Shown here piece after piece: positions 40,284 through 47,966 of a DNA stretch of 64,000 bases. Below the pieces are notes generated by a model. The model was not told where the DNA came from and did no database searches. It worked only from the letters and a program-made list of their open reading frames with translations. The stretch's first letter is position 1, and every line of letters begins with the position of its first letter. This DNA is from Rhodoferax sp. WC2427 (GTDB lineage: Bacteria > Pseudomonadota > Gammaproteobacteria > Burkholderiales > Burkholderiaceae_C), in contig NZ_CP162006.1 of assembly GCF_040822085.1 (NCBI RefSeq), forward strand, positions 2,666,001-2,730,000, read 5' to 3'. Both the position numbers and the translations under genes were made by a program.

Positions 40284-41207
40284 TCAGGTAGTCAGAACCA
40301 ACCGCTTCCACTCACCCACGCTGAGCCCTCTATCATCGTTGTAGCGGTCGGTCATAGACTGGTGCTTGTGTCCCAGCAGCGTCTGGGTATCGATACCCTG
40401 CTTGCGATAAAGCCGCTCAGCCAGCGATCGGCATTCATGCAAGCTGGGGCGGACACCGCGGAGCCACGTACCTATTTTGTTGATGCACTCTTCAAAGCGA
40501 TAGCTGAGCATGTCGGGGCGCTCAAATGCTGCGCCGTTCTTTTTTCGCAAAAGCGTCGGACCTGCCTTTGCATAAAAGCGGCATAGTTCAATCACCTCGC
40601 CCAAAGTCAGGCCGACTGCATCAAGGCGCAACGACAGCGGCAGCGCTACCCGCGCGCCATGTGGCTTGCCCGCTTTTTTTTGCTGCTCGATGTGAAGGTA
40701 TCCATCGCTCACATCATCGAAGCGCATTTTGCAAAGGTCTGCCCGCCGCTGCCCAGTTGCAAGTGCCAGCAAAAGCATGGGCTCCAACCACTTGATGGAC
40801 CCCGCAGCGGCGAGCGTCCGCATCTGCTGCCACTGCTCTAACGTTAGGCGCTGGCGTTTGACCTTGGCCGCCGGGCGACGGACGTGCAACGCCGGGTTCA
40901 AATCCATCCAGCCATTCGCCACCGCTTCTGAAAACACATCACGCAACTCATCGAGCACACGCTGCGCAGTAGGCGCTCGATCTGGCAAAAAACTGCGGAT
41001 GGCCGTCGTCAGGTGATGGGGCCGGATGCTGCGCATCGTGTGGCTGCCCAGGCCCCGCCGAATATGGCGCACACAGATGGATTTGTTCTTGACGGTTTGC
41101 GGGTTGTACTCACGCTGTTTGATGATTTCTTGGTACACATCCAACCACTCAGAGAGGGAGCGCCACTGTGGAGACACCCGCCCCAAAATCCTCGACATAA
41201 GACCCAT
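40284..41207 (-). CDS. Tyrosine integrase, phage HP1/P2-like
   Basis: 307 residues from ATG 41207, just after GGAGGGG; 41198 and 41219 are alternatives. N-terminal arm/core-binding part (LSEWLDVYQEIIKQREYNPQTVKNKSICVRHIRRGLG), catalytic domain with ATGQRRADLCKM (first Arg), HECRSLAERLYRK (H-x-x-R), LLGHKHQSMTDRYND (Tyr). In sequence closest to integrases of small prophages. It lies between the capsid/portal genes, which is not where an integrase belongs, so it marks an inserted element or cargo. Divergent RHH gene and repeats lie upstream. Confidence 0.85.
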   Translation of the reverse strand: MGLMSRILGRVSPQWRSLSEWLDVYQEIIKQREYNPQTVKNKSICVRHIRRGLGSHTMRSIRPHHLTTAIRSFLPDRAPTAQRVLDELRDVFSEAVANGWMDLNPALHVRRPAAKVKRQRLTLEQWQQMRTLAAAGSIKWLEPMLLLALATGQRRADLCKMRFDDVSDGYLHIEQQKKAGKPHGARVALPLSLRLDAVGLTLGEVIELCRFYAKAGPTLLRKKNGAAFERPDMLSYRFEECINKIGTWLRGVRPSLHECRSLAERLYRKQGIDTQTLLGHKHQSMTDRYNDDRGLSVGEWKRLVLTT

Positions 41208-41221
41208 AAACCCCTCCATTT

Positions 41222-41294
41222 GTTGAGACTCAACAATTAGGATAATTTATGAGTCTCAAAAATAAACCAACCTGCCATTTATGAGTCTCAAAAA
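41222..41294. promoter_or_regulatory. Operator-like repeats between integrase and RHH gene
   Basis: A perfect palindrome GTTGAGACTCAAC (41222-41234) and a perfect direct repeat ATTTATGAGTCTCAAAAA at 41245-41262 and 41277-41294 (32 bp apart). The shared word GAGACTCA/TGAGTCTC is the same in both orientations. This is a set of three related sites covering the intergenic region, probably bound by the RHH protein. Confidence 0.75.
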
Positions 41295-41313
41295 CTGCGC
41301 ATAAAATCACGAA

Positions 41314-41505
41314 ATGACTACATCAAAACCCAAACCTGGCCGCCCTGCCACACCAGACGATCAAAGACTTATCTCCAAGTCCATGCGGTTCACTGCGGGC
41401 CAGTGGGCAAAGATTGATGAAGCAGGCAGGGCCTGGCTGCGTGACCTTGTCGACGCAGCTCCGATGCCAAAGAAAAAGCCACCCGAAGGTGGCTCTGAAG
41501 ACTGA
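41314..41505 (+). CDS. Small RHH regulator divergent from the integrase
   Basis: 63 residues from ATG 41314. SKPKPGRPATPDDQRLISKSMRFTAGQWAKIDEAGRAWLRDLVDAAP shows a ribbon-helix-helix with an AT-hook-like basic N-terminus (KPKPGRP). Likely represses the integrase or itself through the repeats upstream. Ends at a small hairpin (GCCACCCGAAGGTGGC, 41479-41494). Confidence 0.7.
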   Translation: MTTSKPKPGRPATPDDQRLISKSMRFTAGQWAKIDEAGRAWLRDLVDAAPMPKKKPPEGGSED

Positions 41506-41548
41506 CGGGTTCACCGGCAGGGGATGGGAATACTGTCAGTGGCCGAAC

Positions 41549-41570
41549 AAAAAAACTCGCCGAGGCGAGT
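41549..41570 (-). terminator. Terminator of the PEP-CTERM gene
   Basis: Minus strand: ACTCGCCTCGGCGAGT hairpin (7-bp stem) followed by T7. It ends the PEP-CTERM transcript and also separates it from the integrase block. Confidence 0.8.
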
Positions 41571-41591
41571 CAGATCTTGATGTTGTCGAAG

Positions 41592-42158
41592 TCAGACCAG
41601 CTTGAGCCTACGATTAGCCAAAAGTCCTGCAAATCCAAGACCGACGAGTGCTAGTGAACCAGGCTCCGGTACAGAATTGGAATTGCTTCCCGTGAGATTG
41701 ATAACTGAGTTGGTAAGCGCCACACCCCAACCGGAGTTGCTTGCATCGATATCAATTCTCAACTTTAGACCGGTCGCTATGTCATCAAAAAAGTTGCTTG
41801 TAAGGGTGAAGCTGGTATCAGAGAAAAGCTTATCACCTCCAGTAAGCATACCGAGAAGCACCCATGTTCCTCCGGCCGAATTTGAGTCATAGGCATAGAT
41901 GTTGTCAAATTCGCCTGGGTCCACATCATTTGCACCAATGGTTAACGCGGCGGAAGTGAATGCCCCACTATAGGCAGCCTGACTCCAGTTCCAATCTTGA
42001 TTGGAAAATCGGGCGTATGGAGCATTTGTTATTTGACTGGATACAGGGCCGAAATAGGTGGTCGCTGTAGGAACATAATTTACAGGCGTTGCCTGGGCTA
42101 CGCCAAAAAAAACGCCGCCAAAAAGAACGCCCAAAAGTACTTTGGAAGAAATTGTCAT
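41592..42158 (-). CDS. PEP-CTERM sorting-signal protein
   Basis: 188 residues from ATG 42158. Signal peptide SSKVLLGVLFGGVFFGVAQA, Ser/Thr/Asn-rich beta domain (SFTLTSNFFDDIATGLKLRIDIDAS), and a C-terminal tripartite tail: VPEP, then GSLALVGLGFAGLLA, then NRRLKLV. This is the PEP-CTERM signal, cleaved by an exosortase in EPS-forming bacteria. No exosortase is in the window, so sorting must rely on the host. Unusual as prophage cargo. Confidence 0.92.
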   Translation of the reverse strand: MTISSKVLLGVLFGGVFFGVAQATPVNYVPTATTYFGPVSSQITNAPYARFSNQDWNWSQAAYSGAFTSAALTIGANDVDPGEFDNIYAYDSNSAGGTWVLLGMLTGGDKLFSDTSFTLTSNFFDDIATGLKLRIDIDASNSGWGVALTNSVINLTGSNSNSVPEPGSLALVGLGFAGLLANRRLKLV

Positions 42159-42372
42159 GAGTGAAAAAAGGTAGGCTGCGGCGGATGCCTGGATAGATGA
42201 ACGCTCGAATTTTCCCCGCTCAGTCGAAAAATTGCCGTGACTTAGTTTGCAGATCTTACGAATAGTTACATTGATGTCGTCGAAATATCCCAACTAAAGG
42301 GATGGGGTTAGGCGCTTCGACGCCTGCGCTACAGTCACTTTGCTCCTACGCATCTTCTAGAAACTAATAAAT
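42159..42372. other. AT-rich divergent promoter gap, cargo cassette
   Basis: 214 bp between the divergent PEP-CTERM and acyltransferase genes. Lower in GC than the flanks. No clear ribosome-binding site or operator stands out; both genes' promoters must lie here. Confidence 0.4.
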
Positions 42373-43452
42373 ATGTCCGACAAAAATCAGCGGCTGATCA
42401 CTTTAGATGCCATGCGAGGCATCGCCGCAATCCTCGTTGTGATCTTCCATCTCCGGAACGTTGGCTTTTCACAGGCTAAAAGTGCCTACCTCGCCGTTGA
42501 CCTTTTTTTCCTACTGAGCGGCTTTGTGATCGCCAAGACTTACGATCCAAGACTGAGGGCAGGGCTGGAACTCTGGCGGTTTGCCATCCTGCGTTACATC
42601 CGGCTCTACCCCCTCTTCGCGGTTGGGTTGTTTATTGCACTTGCCCACAGGCTTTGGCAAATCAGTCTAGGACGACCCGACGCGATGACATCGACAGACG
42701 TTTGGCTGAGCCTGGCCACCGAAGCTTTCATGCTTCCCTCGATTCCAGGCATGGATCTGTACATGCTCAATCTGCCTGGCTGGTCTTTGTTTTTTGAGAT
42801 TGCTGTGAATCTCATCTATGCAGCATTTCTTTTCAAAGCTCCAGTGAAAGTTCTTGTTGCTATTGCAGCGCTGACTGGCACCGCCCTTGTTTGGCTTACT
42901 GTCTCTGGTGATGGCATAAACCATGGGCCTCGTTGGGAAGGCCTTTGGTTCGGCTTCATCAGGGCCGGATTCGCATTCACCGTAGGCGCCATCCTCGCAA
43001 GAGTTCACAACAGTCCGCCTCGCGAAAGCCGCATCGCATTGATTCCGATGGTTGTTCTGATCGCGCTACTATGTGTGCCACCAAAAGGCTACCTCTTCGG
43101 TGCGGCCTACGAACTTACCGTAGTAGTGATTCTTGCCCCAATATTGGTTTGGGTTGGGGCAACGCTCAATCCACCACGCTCTTTCTTTAGAGCCAGCGAA
43201 GCGATGGGCGATCTGTCATATGCGATTTACGTGATCCACTATCCGCTTATTTTTATCTGCGCGTGGGCAGCCGAAGAAGCGGGCATCGACAGAATTATTT
43301 GGATGCCAGCATTCCTAGTAGTGGCTCTCTCACTTGCATGGTCACTACACCGTTTCTTCGATGTTCCTATCCGCATTTGGTTAAATGACATCGTTCGAAG
43401 AAAATATGCTCATACCAAACAGGGGCAACCCACTATTGTGGGGACGAAATGA
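42373..43452 (+). CDS. Acyltransferase family 3 membrane protein (OafA/OatA-like)
   Basis: 359 residues with about ten transmembrane helices. N-terminal motif LITLDAMRGIAAILVVIFHLRNV with the His of the R/K-x10-H acyltransferase-3 signature, LFFLLSGFVIAKTY, and an FRASEAMGDLSYAIYVIHYPLIF block near the C-terminus. Such enzymes O-acetylate O-antigen or other envelope sugars. As a prophage gene it fits lysogenic conversion of the surface. Its stop overlaps the ATG region of the next frame. Confidence 0.9.
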   Translation: MSDKNQRLITLDAMRGIAAILVVIFHLRNVGFSQAKSAYLAVDLFFLLSGFVIAKTYDPRLRAGLELWRFAILRYIRLYPLFAVGLFIALAHRLWQISLGRPDAMTSTDVWLSLATEAFMLPSIPGMDLYMLNLPGWSLFFEIAVNLIYAAFLFKAPVKVLVAIAALTGTALVWLTVSGDGINHGPRWEGLWFGFIRAGFAFTVGAILARVHNSPPRESRIALIPMVVLIALLCVPPKGYLFGAAYELTVVVILAPILVWVGATLNPPRSFFRASEAMGDLSYAIYVIHYPLIFICAWAAEEAGIDRIIWMPAFLVVALSLAWSLHRFFDVPIRIWLNDIVRRKYAHTKQGQPTIVGTK

Positions 43453-43517
43453 AATTAAGGCTTGTATCGCAATCAAGATCATTGGAAACGAACGCACTTA
43501 TTCTCTCACTTATTCCT

Positions 43518-45605
43518 ATGCGTAAAGTCTTCAAGGTTTCAGTGATGGCATTCACTTTTCTAATATTCGGGACTACTCACGCTGCGGAATTTAAATTCAA
43601 AAGCGAATTTGTAAAAATAGTTCCCGAAAAAATTAAAGACAAAAGCCATACAAATTGCACATTCCCAACAGATCCATATGAAATCTCCAAATACGAATTA
43701 AGCAATACGGAATATGTTGAATTCTTGAACTCTGTCGCAAAGAAAGGCGACCCGTTCAATTTATACACGAAAATTCAATCGCAACATTTTTGGGGTGGAA
43801 TTATCGCAAAGAAAGTCGGCGAGGAAACCATATTCTACGTAAAGTACGGGTATGAAAAACTACCCGCAACATTCATATCTTGGTTTGATGCCATAAGATA
43901 CCTAAACTGGCTAAGTTATGGAAAACCAAATACAGGACGCAGTGAATTAGGAACAACGGAGGGAAATGCAACCCACGGGGCTTACAACACGGCCGACCTA
44001 GAAACAAATAAAGTACCTCCGCAGAGAAACAAAAATGCAACTTACTTTTTACCGACTTGCGGAGAATGGATATATGCGGGCTTCTACAACCCTATCAACA
44101 AGATCATAAGCCGGGACTCCGGCGGCGACACGCCGCCAATCGCTGGGCCTCCTAACGCCAACACAAGATCCGCAAACTACTACACAGATCAGTGGGCAAT
44201 CCCATATCCACACCTTGCCGCAGTTGACGCATATACGAGCAACTCAAGCGCACTTGGTACTTTAAACCAAGCTGGAAATGTAATGGAATGGGTAGAAACG
44301 GACGGCAATATGGCGCTTGGAGGTTCACTCTTCTTGCCTGGCGACACCATCACGAGCACTTATCGTGATCTCGAACTACCATCAAAAAAATTGAGTTCCT
44401 TTGGATTTCGGATAGCAAAAAAAACTCCAAGCAATGACTCAGCGACTTTGAGCGCAACAGCAGAGACCAGTGAACCATTCGTAAAATCAGTTTCAGCAGC
44501 GCAGACAACCAATAAAACGGTGCCAATTGAAAAATGGATAAGAATCAGTATCCCCGGTAATACTTCCGATTTCCAAACAGGCAGAGGCTGTGTGGCAAAT
44601 GAGTATGAAATAGCCGCATTCAAAATCACTAATCAAGAATATTCAGACTTTCTGAACTCAGTTGCAGCTAGCAGAGATACTTATTTTCTATATCTTGACG
44701 ACATGTCAACAGGTATTGCCGGAGGCATAGAACGAAAAAAAACTTTGGAAACTTATAGATATTCTTCAAAAAATGGCTATGAAAATAGACCAGTCGCATA
44801 TCTCTCTTGGTTCATGATTGCACGGTATGCCAACTGGATGCATTTTGGCAAACCTGTTGGAGATCAAGTGCTTGGGGTCACCGAAGGGAATTCTTCAACT
44901 GGCGCCTATGACACTACCGCACTAAACGCTTATAAAAATAATAAAAGTATTAAGCATTTACTTACACGTAATCCAGATGCAAAGTACTTTATCCCCAACG
45001 ATGATGAATGGTACAAAGCCGCCTATTACGATCCTGAAAAATCCGGGCTATCAAAATATTGGATTTATCCTGAAAGAGTTGATGCCATACCCGAAAATTC
45101 AATGGAATCTAAAAATGGTGCGAATTTCCAAAATGAAACTATGGGGGAAGGCGCTCCTTATTACGTGAGCGAGTCTGGCGTTTTCAAGGGTTCAGGATAT
45201 TTTAAGGTTTCTGACATGGGCGGTAATCTGTGGGAATGGACCGAAACGTGGCGTAATTTTGGCGGCGAAGATTGCTGGCGCTGCGACACACCAAAAAAAG
45301 GACTTCGCGGCGGTTCCTTCAACTACATCGAAATAGGTTTGGACAAAAAAAATATTGACCCTGGTATTCCTGATAACCATTACTTTACCTACGGCGGTCG
45401 ACTCGCGCGGCGAGTTGAGTCTTCCGCCACTAGTTGGTGCATTCCGGCAGATGTCCGCTATCGCGCCGCGAATACTGCGGGGGCAGCATTCGCTCATAAA
45501 AAGGAGGGCGCTGCAGGCCTTGGAATAATAGGGGCCTGTGGTGTTCTCCTCCTATTCTGGAGACGACGGCGATCGCAAGAGCAACGAGCAAAACCTAAAC
45601 TTTAG
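43518..45605 (+). CDS. Two-domain SUMF1-like secreted protein with C-terminal anchor
   Basis: 695 residues from ATG 43518, preceded by a good hydrophobic signal peptide (RKVFKVSVMAFTFLIFGTTHAAE). Two tandem formylglycine-generating-enzyme-like (SUMF1) domains, about 30-310 and 340-640; both carry Y-E-I/N-E-Y-E-I, L-S/SNTEYVEFLNSVA and A-x-Y-x-S-W-F/D-A-x-R-Y-x-N-W repeats. The FGE catalytic Cys pair after RGGS is absent (LRGGSFNYIEIG), so no sulfatase activation is expected. The C-terminus AAGLGIIGACGVLLLFWRRRR resembles a sorting/anchor tail. GC is far below the neighbours. Confidence 0.85.
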   Translation: MRKVFKVSVMAFTFLIFGTTHAAEFKFKSEFVKIVPEKIKDKSHTNCTFPTDPYEISKYELSNTEYVEFLNSVAKKGDPFNLYTKIQSQHFWGGIIAKKVGEETIFYVKYGYEKLPATFISWFDAIRYLNWLSYGKPNTGRSELGTTEGNATHGAYNTADLETNKVPPQRNKNATYFLPTCGEWIYAGFYNPINKIISRDSGGDTPPIAGPPNANTRSANYYTDQWAIPYPHLAAVDAYTSNSSALGTLNQAGNVMEWVETDGNMALGGSLFLPGDTITSTYRDLELPSKKLSSFGFRIAKKTPSNDSATLSATAETSEPFVKSVSAAQTTNKTVPIEKWIRISIPGNTSDFQTGRGCVANEYEIAAFKITNQEYSDFLNSVAASRDTYFLYLDDMSTGIAGGIERKKTLETYRYSSKNGYENRPVAYLSWFMIARYANWMHFGKPVGDQVLGVTEGNSSTGAYDTTALNAYKNNKSIKHLLTRNPDAKYFIPNDDEWYKAAYYDPEKSGLSKYWIYPERVDAIPENSMESKNGANFQNETMGEGAPYYVSESGVFKGSGYFKVSDMGGNLWEWTETWRNFGGEDCWRCDTPKKGLRGGSFNYIEIGLDKKNIDPGIPDNHYFTYGGRLARRVESSATSWCIPADVRYRAANTAGAAFAHKKEGAAGLGIIGACGVLLLFWRRRRSQEQRAKPKL

Positions 45606-45626
45606 CTACGCTGCTCCTGCGGAAGA

Positions 45627-47267
45627 TTAAAGCATCACTATCTGACCATTGACGATAGTGCCGCTGTTCTGTGTGTTGACTTGTGCAGGTAGCAAAGTGC
45701 CCGACGCGGTACTAGCATCCCATACTTCTGCTAGTCCAGTGGTCACATCGGCAGCGGCGGAACCTAGTGCCGCGATAGAAAAACGGGTTGCGGCTTCTGA
45801 CAAGTTCAATTGCCGGTTGTAAACCCTGGCACCAATAAATGCCATTCGCAACGGGTCGGCCCAGCCACTGCCGTTTTGCCACGCACCGATACCGGTACGG
45901 TGACCTGAAACTGATGCAATATTTGTCGCCAGCGGCTTCACGCGCTGCTTTACAAGCACCCCATTCACAATTAGTTTCCACCCCCCCGCGCCATCGTGGG
46001 TAGTGATAACGTGCTGCGCCGCACCGTACTTCCCGAGAATCCCCGTGCGCCAAGCGCAGGTATCTAGGGGTTTACCTATGCCAATTTGCGGCAACGGGAC
46101 AACCATGTACTGCCCACCTGGCCAAAAGAGCTCCGTAGTGGTCTCATCTGTTGCGACCAGCAGCGACGCCCAAGAATATCCATTGGCGGTGTCTATTGGG
46201 CCAAGTCCTCGACCGATTAACTGCCCAATCTTGTTGGACAGACCCGGCACGAAAGGGATGCCAAACCACTCGACTGTCATGGCGCCAGAAATATTCAACG
46301 TAGCGTCTGATACGCCGCAATCAATGACACTGGCAATATCTCGGCCAGGCAGATACACGGCCTTTTTACCCGACGTGATAATAGTTGGCGCTTCAGCAGG
46401 AGTTCCATCCACGCCACCAAAGACAATGGCCTTAAATGGAACTCCGGATACGCCACCAAAGCCTGTGCTGAATGAAATATTCCCAGAATTTAATACTGCA
46501 TCGTTTGCCACTGCTGCTGTCGCACCCATGGGCAGCGTTGTGCCCACCACTGCAATCCGGGCTTGATTTGTCTGCGTAGCGTCATCGCGGTAGATAAACG
46601 CGAACTTCGGGTTTGGCATTGCGATGGTGACAGTTCCCGAAGATCCGGTCCCGGTCCATGCTACTACTTCGCAGCTTGTAGACGCACTAGAGACAAAAAC
46701 ACCATCAATGCCTTCGCCAATACCGTTCGCAGAGTCGTACTGATTGACGTTGTTGACGCTCGCGGCAAGCGTGACTAGCCCCGAGGTTACTCCCGTAACA
46801 GGCTCCCCAGCCAGGGTTGCCCCATCCAGGCCACGCCCCGCCCCACCGTTAAGCGGCGAAACGCGCAAAATGCCTGACAACGCATTATCGCGCTTGATAA
46901 ACATGGCTTTCGGGGTAAATCCTTTTTGCAGTGCGATCGGTAAAGCGATAGCTCCACGACCAAGCCAAGATTGCGTTTCTAAGTCGTCAGTAGTGTCTTC
47001 ACCTAATGCGCCCCATATAAAGTTAACGCCACTCGCCGCAACTTTTGCGTCGGTTCCGAGGCGAATCGTATTTCCGACGATGCGAATCAGGTTATTGCCG
47101 CTTTCCAAATTAGACATTCCAACAGAGCGCCCGCACCACTGATTTGGCGTGTGGAACATTCCGTGAAGTGCCTGGTCACCTTTGATAAATACGACCTTGG
47201 GGGCGAATGCCAAAGTTATGGTGCGGCGCGCACCGTTACCGGTAAAAGTTCCAGAAGTTACAAGCAT
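45627..47267 (-). CDS. Tail fibre-like protein with LamG-like C-terminal domain
   Basis: 546 residues from ATG 47267, which overlaps the preceding stop. The N-terminal half has repeats of the form GTFTGNGARRTITLAFAPKVVFIKGD and TVTIAMPNPKFAFIYRD, a pattern seen in phage fibre proteins. The C-terminal half (TVEWFGIPFVPGL, WKLIVNGVLVKQRV, AFIGARVYNRQLNLSEAATRF) is a concanavalin/LamG-like jelly roll that may bind sugars. Unusual place, between terminase and portal genes. Confidence 0.7.
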   Translation of the reverse strand: MLVTSGTFTGNGARRTITLAFAPKVVFIKGDQALHGMFHTPNQWCGRSVGMSNLESGNNLIRIVGNTIRLGTDAKVAASGVNFIWGALGEDTTDDLETQSWLGRGAIALPIALQKGFTPKAMFIKRDNALSGILRVSPLNGGAGRGLDGATLAGEPVTGVTSGLVTLAASVNNVNQYDSANGIGEGIDGVFVSSASTSCEVVAWTGTGSSGTVTIAMPNPKFAFIYRDDATQTNQARIAVVGTTLPMGATAAVANDAVLNSGNISFSTGFGGVSGVPFKAIVFGGVDGTPAEAPTIITSGKKAVYLPGRDIASVIDCGVSDATLNISGAMTVEWFGIPFVPGLSNKIGQLIGRGLGPIDTANGYSWASLLVATDETTTELFWPGGQYMVVPLPQIGIGKPLDTCAWRTGILGKYGAAQHVITTHDGAGGWKLIVNGVLVKQRVKPLATNIASVSGHRTGIGAWQNGSGWADPLRMAFIGARVYNRQLNLSEAATRFSIAALGSAAADVTTGLAEVWDASTASGTLLPAQVNTQNSGTIVNGQIVML

Positions 47268-47269
47268 GC

Positions 47270-47686
47270 TCAGGCCCCTATCACAAAGTCGAATGTGGCT
47301 GTCCCACTGAATGCGGCCCAAATACCGTCCTGGCAATACGTCGGATTCGTCGCAAGCGTTGCAGACTGGCCGCTAGATAGCGCGCCGGTAAACAGCACGG
47401 CACCTGATGCTGCATATGGATTGTCATAAACAGTCAAAACGATAGAGGTGCCTGCCGTGCAACTGATGCCTACCAAGGTTCCGTAGGAGCCTTTCACGCG
47501 ACCTGTTGCTGTAATCGAGACTGTTCCCGCATTTGCTGGCAATGAGGGCAGATTGGAAATAACTGCTTGATAAACCCCCAGCACTTTGACCCAGATACCA
47601 ACAGCCGCAGAGTAAATGCTGGATTTCTTGACGCTTACGCCCACAATTGGCGAATATGTGCCAGCCTTCTTCGCATAAATCGTCAT
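47270..47686 (-). CDS. Beta-rich phage protein, fibre/decoration-like
   Basis: 138 residues: MTIYAKKAGTYSPIVGVSVKKSSIYSAAVGIWVKVLGVYQAV with a regular Y-x(5)-V spacing, then GTVSITATGRVKGSYGTLVG and a beta sandwich ending FDFVIGA. It shares composition with the following fibre-like gene. No family name; probably a structural adornment. Confidence 0.6.
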   Translation of the reverse strand: MTIYAKKAGTYSPIVGVSVKKSSIYSAAVGIWVKVLGVYQAVISNLPSLPANAGTVSITATGRVKGSYGTLVGISCTAGTSIVLTVYDNPYAASGAVLFTGALSSGQSATLATNPTYCQDGIWAAFSGTATFDFVIGA

Positions 47687-47689
47687 GAT

Positions 47690-47947
47690 TTATACCGTCT
47701 GGATGTAGATCGTGCCATCAGGACGACCGTCGGCATTATTGGGAGCTATCGCCGAAACGATAATCCCACCCCCATCCACCAGGGATCCGTCTGGCTTCTT
47801 GATCCCAACGATGGTCTTCCCGTCCGCCCCGCCATAAACCCACAACGGCGGTGGATTTCCCATCTCGTCCACGTGTTCCGCTTCAAAAGAGCCGGGCTGT
47901 GGTTTGGTAGGGTCAGGCTGATAGATCCGTGTGTGTTTCAGTGCCAT
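47690..47947 (-). CDS. Hypothetical phage protein, 85 aa
   Basis: HTRIYQPDPTKPQPGSFEAEHVDEMGNPPPLWVYGGADGKTIVGIKKPDGSLVDGG: small beta domain with a proline-rich N-terminus. Overlaps nothing, lies between terminase and fibre genes. Unknown. Confidence 0.6.
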   Translation of the reverse strand: MALKHTRIYQPDPTKPQPGSFEAEHVDEMGNPPPLWVYGGADGKTIVGIKKPDGSLVDGGGIIVSAIAPNNADGRPDGTIYIQTV

Positions 47948-47966
47948 CGATCGCTCCAGTTAAATC

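Noticed and set aside
43518..45605. Sulfatase-activating (formylglycine-generating) activity
   Set aside because: The catalytic Cys pair of the FGE family is missing in both domains.
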